Part shown: piece by piece, positions 35,701 to 43,566 of the stretch
Layout of the letters: each line of letters opens with the position of its first letter
How positions within the stretch are numbered: position 1 is the stretch's first letter
Assembly (NCBI GenBank): GCA_964057225.1
Contig: CAXKVF010000083.1
Location: forward strand, 1-43,566
DNA length: 43,566 nucleotides
Source: Auanema rhodensis
Taxonomy: Eukaryota; Nematoda; Chromadorea; Rhabditida; Rhabditidae
Reading direction: 5' to 3'
Made by a program: the position numbers and the translations under genes
Notes under the pieces: generated by a model
What the model was told of the DNA's origin: nothing
Database searches by the model: none
What the model saw: only the letters and a program-made list of their open reading frames with translations

Positions 35701-38700
35701 CATAAATTAAAGTTCACGTAAATTTCAAAGTCATGGTTACCATGAACCAATATCAATAAAAATTTGTTTTTAGACTAATATGGACATGGGGAATCTAATT
35801 TTGAAAACCGCATCTCTTTATCTTTCACGTGAAGCGAGTTACATACCAAGTGCACATCACGTGTACATTTAATTAGCATAAATTAAAGTTCACGTAAAAT
35901 TCAAAGTCATGGTTACCATGCACCAATATCAATAAAAATTTGTTTTTAGACTAATATGGACATGGGGAATCTAATTTTGAAAACCGCATCTCTTTATCTT
36001 TCACGTGAAGCGAGTTACATACCAAGTGCACATCACGTGTACATTTAATTAGCATAAATTAAAGTTCACGTAAATTTCAAAGTCATGGTTACCATGAAGC
36101 AATATCAATAAAAATTTGTTTTTAGACTAATATGGACATGGGGAATCTAATTTTGAAAACCGCATCTCTTTATCTTTCACGTGAAGCGAGTTACATACCA
36201 AGTGCACATCACGTGTACATTTAATTAGCATAAATTAAAGTTCACGTAAATTTCAAAGTCATGGTTACCATGAAGCAATATCAATAAAAATTTGTTTTTA
36301 GACTAATATGGACAGGGGGAATCTAATTTTGAAAACCGCATCTCTTTATCTTTCACGTGAAGCGAGTTACATACCAAGTGCACATCACGTGTACATTTAA
36401 TTAGCATAAATTAAAGTTCACGTAAATTTCAAAGTCATGGTTACCATGAACCAATATCAATAAAAATTTGTTTTTAGACTAATATGGACATGGGGAATCT
36501 AATTTTGAAAACCGCATCTCTTTATCTTTCACGTGAAGCGAGTTACATACCAAGTGCACATCACGTGTACATTTAATTAGCATAAATTAAAGTTCACGTA
36601 AAATTCAAAGTCATGGTTACCATGCACCAATATCAATAAAAATTTGTTTTTAGACTAATATGGACATGGGGAATCTAATTTTGAAAACCGCATCTCTTTA
36701 TCTTTCACGTGAAGCGAGTTACATACCAAGTGCACATCACGTGTACATTTAATTAGCATAAATTAAAGTTCACGTAAATTTCAAAGTCATGGTTACCATG
36801 AACCAATATCAATAAAAATTTGTTTTTAGACTAATATGGACATGGGGAATCTAATTTTGAAAACCGCATCTCTTCATCTTTCACGTGAAGCGAGTTACAT
36901 ACCAAGTGCACATCACGTGTACATTTAATTAGCATAAATTAAAGTTCACGTAAAATTCAAAGTCATGGTTACCATGCACCAATATCAATAAAAATTCGTT
37001 TTTAGACTAATATGGACATGGGGAAACTAATTTTGAAAACCGCATCTCTTTATCTTTCACGTGAAGCGAGTTACATACCAAGTGCACATCATGTGTACAT
37101 TTAATTAGCATAAATTAAAGTTCACGTAAATTTCAAAGTCATGGTTACCATGAACCAATATCAATAAAAATTTGTTTTTAGACTAATATGAACATGGGGA
37201 ATCTAATTTTGAAAACCGCATCTCTTCATCTTTCACGTGAAGCGAGTTACATACCAAGTGCACATCACGTGTACATTTAATTAGCATAAATTAAAGTTCA
37301 CGTAAAATTCAAAGTCATGGTTACCATGCACCAATATCAATAAAAATTCGTTTTTAGACTAATATGGACATGGGGAATCTAATTTTGAAAACCGCATCTC
37401 TTTATCTTTCACGTGAAGCGAGTTACATACCAAGTGCACATCACGTGTACATTTAATTAGCATAAATTAAAGTTCACGTAAATTTCAAAGTCATGGTTAC
37501 CATGAACCAATATCAATAAAAATTTGTTTTTAGAATAATATGGACATGGGGAATCTAATTTTGAAAACCGCATCTCTTTATATTTCACGTGAAGCGAGTT
37601 ACATACCAAGTGCACATCACGTGTACATTTAATTAGCATAAATTAAAGTTCACGTAAATTTCAAAGTCATGGTTACCATGAAGCAATATCAATAAAAATT
37701 TGTTTTTAGACTAATATGGACATGGGGAATCTAATTTTGAAAACCGCATCTCTTTATCTTTCACGTGAAGCGAGTTACATACCAAGTGCACATCACGTGT
37801 ACATTTAATTAGCATTAATTAAAGTTCACGTAAATTTCAAAGTCATGGTTACCATGAAGCAATATCAATAAAAATTTGTTTTTAGACTAATATGGACATG
37901 GGGAATCTAATTTTGAAAACCGCATCTTTTTATCTTTCACGTGAAGCGAGTTACATACCAAGTGCACATCACGTGTACATTTAATTAGCATAAATTAAAG
38001 TTCACGTAAATTTCAAAGTCATGGTTACCATGAACCAATATCAATAAAAATTTGTTTTTAGACTAATATGGACATGGGGAATCTAATTTTGAGAACCGCA
38101 TCTCTTTATCTTTCACGTGAAGCGAGTTACATACCAAGTGCACATCACGTGTACATTTAATTAGCATAAATTAAAGTTCACGTAAATTTCAAAGTCATGG
38201 TTACCATGAAGCAATATCAATAAAAATTTGTTTTTAGACTAATATGGACATGGGGAATCTAATTTTGAAAACCGCATCTCTTTATCTTTCACGTGAAGCG
38301 AGTTACATACCAAGTGCACATCACGTGTACATTTAATTAGCATAAATTAAAGTTCACGTAAATTTCAAAGTCATGGTTACCATGCACCAATATCAATAAA
38401 AATTTGTTTTTAGACTAATATGGACATGGGGAATCTAATTTTGAAAACCGCATCTCTTTATCTTTCACGTGAAGCGAGTTACATACCAAGTGCACATCAC
38501 GTGTACATTTAATTAGCATAAATTAAAGTTCACGTAAATTTCAAAGTCATGGTTACCATGAACCAATATCAATAAAAATTTGTTTTTAGAATAATATGGA
38601 CATGGGGAATCTAATTTTGAAAACCGCATCTCTTTATATTTCACGTGAAGCGAGTTACATACCAAGTGCACATCACGTGTACATTTAATTAGCATAAATT

Positions 38701-41700
38701 AAAGTTCACGTAAATTTCAAAGTCATGGTTACCATGAAGCAATATCAATAAAAATTTGTTTTTAGACTAATATGGACATGGGGAATCTAATTTTGAAAAC
38801 CGCATCTCTTTATCTTTCACGTGAAGCGAGTTACATACCAAGTGCACATCACGTGTACATTTAATTAGCATTAATTAAAGTTCACGTAAATTTCAAAGTC
38901 ATGGTTACCATGAAGCAATATCAATAAAAATTTGTTTTTAGACTAATATGGACATGGGGAATCTAATTTTGAAAACCGCATCTTTTTATCTTTCACGTGA
39001 AGCGAGTTACATACCAAGTGCACATCACGTGTACATTTAATTAGCATAAATTAAAGTTCACGTAAATTTCAAAGTCATGGTTACCATGAACCAATATCAA
39101 TAAAAATTTGTTTTTAGACTAATATGGACATGGGGAATCTAATTTTGAGAACCGCATCTCTTTATCTTTCACGTGAAGCGAGTTACATACCAAGTGCACA
39201 TCACGTGTACATTTAATTAGCATAAATTAAAGTTCACGTAAATTTCAAAGTCATGGTTACCATGAAGCAATATCAATAAAAATTTGTTTTTAGACTAATA
39301 TGGACATGGGGAATCTAATTTTGAAAACCGCATCTCTTTATCTTTCACGTGAAGCGAGTTACATACCAAGTGCACATCACGTGTACATTTAATTAGCATA
39401 AATTAAAGTTCACGTAAATTTCAAAGTCATGGTTACCATGCACCAATATCAATAAAAATTTGTTTTTAGACTAATATGGACATGGGGAATCTAATTTTGA
39501 AAACCGCATCTCTTTATCTTTCACGTGAAGCGAGTTACATACCAAGTGCACATCACGTGTACATTTAATTAGCATAAATTAAAGTTCACGTAAATTTCAA
39601 AGTCATGGTTACCATGAACCAATATCAATAAAAATTTGTTTTTAGACTAATATGGACATGGGGAATCTAATTTTGAAAACCGCATCTCTTTATCTTTCAC
39701 GTGAAGCGAGTTACATACCAAGTGCACATCACGTGTACATTTAATTAGCATAAATTAAAGTTCACGTAAATTTCAAAGTCATGGTTACCATGAAGCAATA
39801 TCAATAAAAATTTGTTTTTAGACTAATATGGACATGGGGAATCTAATTTTGAAAACCGCATCTCTTTATCTTTCACGTGAAGCGAGTTACATACCAAGTG
39901 CACATCACGTGTACATTTAATTAGCATAAATTAAAGTTCACGTAAATTTCAAAGTCATGGTTACCATGAAGCAATATCAATAAAAATTTGTTTTTAGACT
40001 AATATGGACATGGGGAATCTAATTTTGAAAACCGCATCTCTTTATCTTTCACGTGAAGCGAGTTACATACCAAGTGCACATCACGTGTACATTTAATTAG
40101 CATAAATTAAAGTTCACGTAAATTTCAAAGTCATGGTTACCATGCACCAATATCAATAAAAATTTGTTTTTAGACTAATATGGACATGGGGAATCTAATT
40201 TTGAAAACCGCATCTCTTTATCTCTCACGTGAAGCGAGTTACATACCAAGTGCACATCACGTGTACATTTAATTAGCATAAATTAAAGTTCACGTAAATT
40301 TCAAAGTCATGGTTACCATGAACCAATATCAATAAAAATTTGTTTTTAGACTAATATGGACATGGGGAATCTAATTTTGAAAACCGCATCTCTTTATCTT
40401 TCACGTGAAGCGAGTTACATACCAAGTGCACATCACGTGTACATTTAATTAGCATAAATTAAAGTTCACGTAAATTTCAAAGTCATGGTTACCATGAACC
40501 AATATCAATAAAAATTTGTTTTTAGACTAATATGGACATGGGGAATCTAATTTTGAAAACCGCATCTCTTTATCTTTCACGTGAAGCGAGTTACATACCA
40601 AGTGCACATCACGTGTACATTTAATTAGCATAAATTAAAGTTCACGTAAATTTCAAAGTCATGGTTACCATGAACCAATATCAATAAAAATTTGTTTTTA
40701 GAATAATATGGACATGGGGAATCTAATTTTGAAAACCGCATCTCTTTATATTTCACGTGAAGCGAGTTACATACCAAGTGCACATCACGTGTACATTTAA
40801 TTAGCATAAATTAAAGTTCACGTAAATTTCAAAGTCATGGTTACCATGAAGCAATATCAATAAAAATTTGTTTTTAGACTAATATGGACATGGGGAATCT
40901 AATTTTGAAAACCGCATCTCTTTATCTTTCACGTGAAGCGAGTTACATACCAAGTGCACATCACGTGTACATTTAATTAGCATTAATTAAAGTTCACGTA
41001 AATTTCAAAGTCATGGTTACCATGAAGCAATATCAATAAAAATTTGTTTTTAGACTAATATGGACATGGGGAATCTAATTTTGAAAACCGCATCTTTTTA
41101 TCTTTCACGTGAAGCGAGTTACATACCAAGTGCACATCACGTGTACATTTAATTAGCATAAATTAAAGTTCACGTAAATTTCAAAGTCATGGTTACCATG
41201 AACCAATATCAATAAAAATTTGTTTTTAGACTAATATGGACATGGGGAATCTAATTTTGAGAACCGCATCTCTTTATCTTTCACGTGAAGCGAGTTACAT
41301 ACCAAGTGCACATCACGTGTACATTTAATTAGCATAAATTAAAGTTCACGTAAATTTCAAAGTCATGGTTACCATGAAGCAATATCAATAAAAATTTGTT
41401 TTTAGACTAATATGGACATGGGGAATCTAATTTTGAAAACCGCATCTCTTTATCTTTCACGTGAAGCGAGTTACATACCAAGTGCACATCACGTGTACAT
41501 TTAATTAGCATAAATTAAAGTTCACGTAAATTTCAAAGTCATGGTTACCATGCACCAATATCAATAAAAATTTGTTTTTAGACTAATATGGACATGGGGA
41601 ATCTAATTTTGAAAACCGCATCTCTTTATCTTTCACGTGAAGCGAGTTACATACCAAGTGCACATCACGTGTACATTTAATTAGCATAAATTAAAGTTCA

Positions 41701-43566
41701 CGTAAATTTCAAAGTCATGGTTACCATGAACCAATATCAATAAAAATTTGTTTTTAGACTAATATGGACATGGGGAATCTAATTTTGAAAACCGCATCTC
41801 TTTATCTTTCACGTGAAGCGAGTTACATACCAAGTGCACATCACGTGTACATTTAATTAGCATAAATTAAAGTTCACGTAAATTTCAAAGTCATGGTTAC
41901 CATGAAGCAATATCAATAAAAATTTGTTTTTAGACTAATATGGACATGGGGAATCTAATTTTGAAAACCGCATCTCTTTATCTTTCACGTGAAGCGAGTT
42001 ACATACCAAGTGCACATCACGTGTACATTTAATTAGCATAAATTAAAGTTCACGTAAATTTCAAAGTCATGGTTACCATGAAGCAATATCAATAAAAATT
42101 TGTTTTTAGACTAATATGGACATGGGGAATCTAATTTTGAAAACCGCATCTCTTTATCTTTCACGTGAAGCGAGTTACATACCAAGTGCACATCACGTGT
42201 ACATTTAATTAGCATAAATTAAAGTTCACGTAAATTTCAAAGTCATGGTTACCATGCACCAATATCAATAAAAATTTGTTTTTAGACTAATATGGACATG
42301 GGGAATCTAATTTTGAAAACCGCATCTCTTTATCTCTCACGTGAAGCGAGTTACATACCAAGTGCACATCACGTGTACATTTAATTAGCATAAATTAAAG
42401 TTCACGTAAATTTCAAAGTCATGGTTACCATGAACCAATATCAATAAAAATTTGTTTTTAGACTAATATGGACATGGGGAATCTAATTTTGAAAACCGCA
42501 TCTCTTTATCTTTCACGTGAAGCGAGTTACATACCAAGTGCACATCACGTGTACATTTAATTAGCATAAATTAAAGTTCACGTAAATTTCAAAGTCATGG
42601 TTACCATGAACCAATATCAATAAAAATTTGTTTTTAGACTAATATGGACATGGGGAATCTAATTTTGAAAACCGCATCTCTTTATCTTTCACGTGAAGCG
42701 AGTTACATACCAAGTGCACATCACGTGTACATTTAATTAGCATAAATTAAAGTTCACGTAAATTTCAAAGTCATGGTTACCATGAAGCAATATCAATAAA
42801 AATTTGTTTTTAGACTAATATGGACATGGGGAATCTAATTTTGAAAACCGCATCTCTTTATCTTTCACGTGAAGCGAGTTACATACCAAGTGCACATCAC
42901 GTGTACATTTAATTAGCATAAATTAAAGTTCACGTAAATTTCAAAGTCATGGTTACCATGAACCAATATCAATAAAAATTTGTTTTTAGACTAATATGGA
43001 CATGGGGAATCTAATTTTGAAAACCGCATCTCTTTATCTTTCACGTGAAGCGAGTTACATACCAAGTGCACATCACGTGTACATTTAATTAGCATAAATT
43101 AAAGTTCACGTAAAATTCAAAGTCATGGTTACCATGCACCAATATCAATAAAAATTTGTTTTTAGACTAATATGGACATGGGGAATCTAATTTTGAAAAC
43201 CGCATCTCTTTATCTTTCACGTGAAGCGAGTTACATACCAAGTGCACATCACGTGTACATTTAATTAGCATAAATTAAAGTTCACGTAAATTTCAAAGTC
43301 ATGGTTACCATGAAGCAATATCAATAAAAATTTGTTTTTAGACTAATATGGACATGGGGAATCTAATTTTGAAAACCGCATCTCTTTATCTTTCACGTGA
43401 AGCGAGTTACATACCAAGTGCACATCACGTGTACATTTAATTAGCATAAATTAAAGTTCACGTAAATTTCAAAGTCATGGTTACCATGAACCAATATCAA
43501 TAAAAATTTGTTTTTAGACTAATATGGACATGGGGAATCTAATTTTGAAAACCGCATCTCTTTATC
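32735..43566 (+). repeat. Distal copy of the 10.8-kb large-scale direct repeat, ending at the window edge
   Basis: This segment matches 1-10832 base for base as far as I can read, and the match is still running at the last base. The redundancy therefore touches both ends of the window. That is the pattern of a circular sequence of 32,734 bp read past its starting point, or of any window longer than one period of a 32.7-kb repeat. The segment contains the same 5-monomer, 14-monomer, 6-monomer and 12-monomer repeats described for the proximal copy. No extra genes or inserts distinguish it. Confidence 0.95.

Larger units (their letters stand above)
1..43566. repeat. 176-bp satellite DNA tandem array, about 247.5 monomers
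   Basis: The same 176-bp unit follows itself without spacers from the first to the last base. Starts of the AAAGTCATGG phase fall at 1, 177, 353 and so on. After two single-base deletions they fall at 176k-1, for example 43471. Base composition of the consensus, counted by hand, is 56 G+C of 176 (about 32%). All monomers have the same orientation, and neighbours differ by zero to a few substitutions. The start phase is arbitrary because the array has no visible edge. Long homogeneous arrays of nucleosome-sized monomers are typical of eukaryotic centromeric or heterochromatic satellites; assigning this one to a centromere is inference. The family and species are not recognised. No gene, tRNA, rRNA, transposon fragment or simple-repeat island interrupts the array. 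Confidence 0.99.

Noticed and set aside
1-43566. CRISPR array
   Set aside because: Repeats are 176 bp and directly adjacent, with no unique spacers of constant length and no cas genes. This is ordinary tandem satellite.
1-43566. Transposon or retroelement inserted in the satellite, or satellite derived from an element
   Set aside because: Every monomer boundary is in register. I found no terminal repeats, target-site duplications, poly-A tails or coding remnants. An origin of the monomer from a mobile element cannot be excluded but nothing in the window shows it.
1-43566. 88-bp half-monomer or simple-repeat ancestry
   Set aside because: The two halves of the consensus show no convincing similarity beyond the repeated CACGT motif and A/T runs.
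1-43566. tRNA, rRNA or other structured RNA gene
   Set aside because: No cloverleaf, rRNA core motif or internal control region is visible. The short inverted repeats are too weak and too A/T-rich to support an RNA call.

Overview
The whole window is one uninterrupted head-to-tail satellite DNA array. A 176-bp, roughly 68% A+T monomer repeats about 247.5 times on a single strand orientation. I found no unique sequence, gene, RNA gene, inserted mobile element, inversion or gap. Reading from position 1, the same start recurs at 177, 353, 529 and so on. By the last monomer (start 43471) the register has slipped by only 2 bp, and two monomers that lost one base in a homopolymer explain this exactly. 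Such an array points to a eukaryotic nuclear genome, from centromeric, pericentromeric or other constitutive heterochromatin. The nucleosome-scale monomer length fits that but does not prove centromere identity. I do not recognise the monomer as a named family and cannot name the organism.

Layout. For this description I number monomers from 0 at position 1. Region 1 (1-4752) is rich in the linked variants C93, C39 and T134, with 5-monomer and 14-monomer repeats. Region 2 (4753-10032) holds a 12-monomer higher-order repeat (HOR) present twice, preceded by a partial 6-monomer copy. Region 3 (10033-15312) is mostly near consensus, with weak 4-monomer and 8-monomer patterns. Region 4 (15313-19184) carries a multi-substitution subfamily arranged as tetramers, dimers and octamers. 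Region 5 (19185-29742) has recurring short blocks, both 1-bp deletions and a clear 9-monomer HOR. Region 6 (29743-32734) has 4-monomer and 3-monomer blocks marked by a G65T variant and a TTTCTTCATTTTT-type segment. Region 7 (32735-43566) repeats positions 1-10832 in the same order with every private variant I checked.

The most important observation is this last one. The sequence has a super-period of 32,734 bp (186 monomers minus the 2 deleted bases), and the repeat runs flush to both ends of the window. A circular molecule, or a circularised or self-overlapping contig, read about 1.33 times would look like this. A real 32.7-kb duplication would too. The nested periods (2, 3, 4, 5, 6, 8, 9, 12 and 14 monomers) and the hybrid monomers fit continuing unequal exchange or gene conversion. 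No genes act together here. Any function would be structural: nucleosome phasing, kinetochore or heterochromatin formation, or protein binding at the CACGTG-containing dyads present in almost every monomer.
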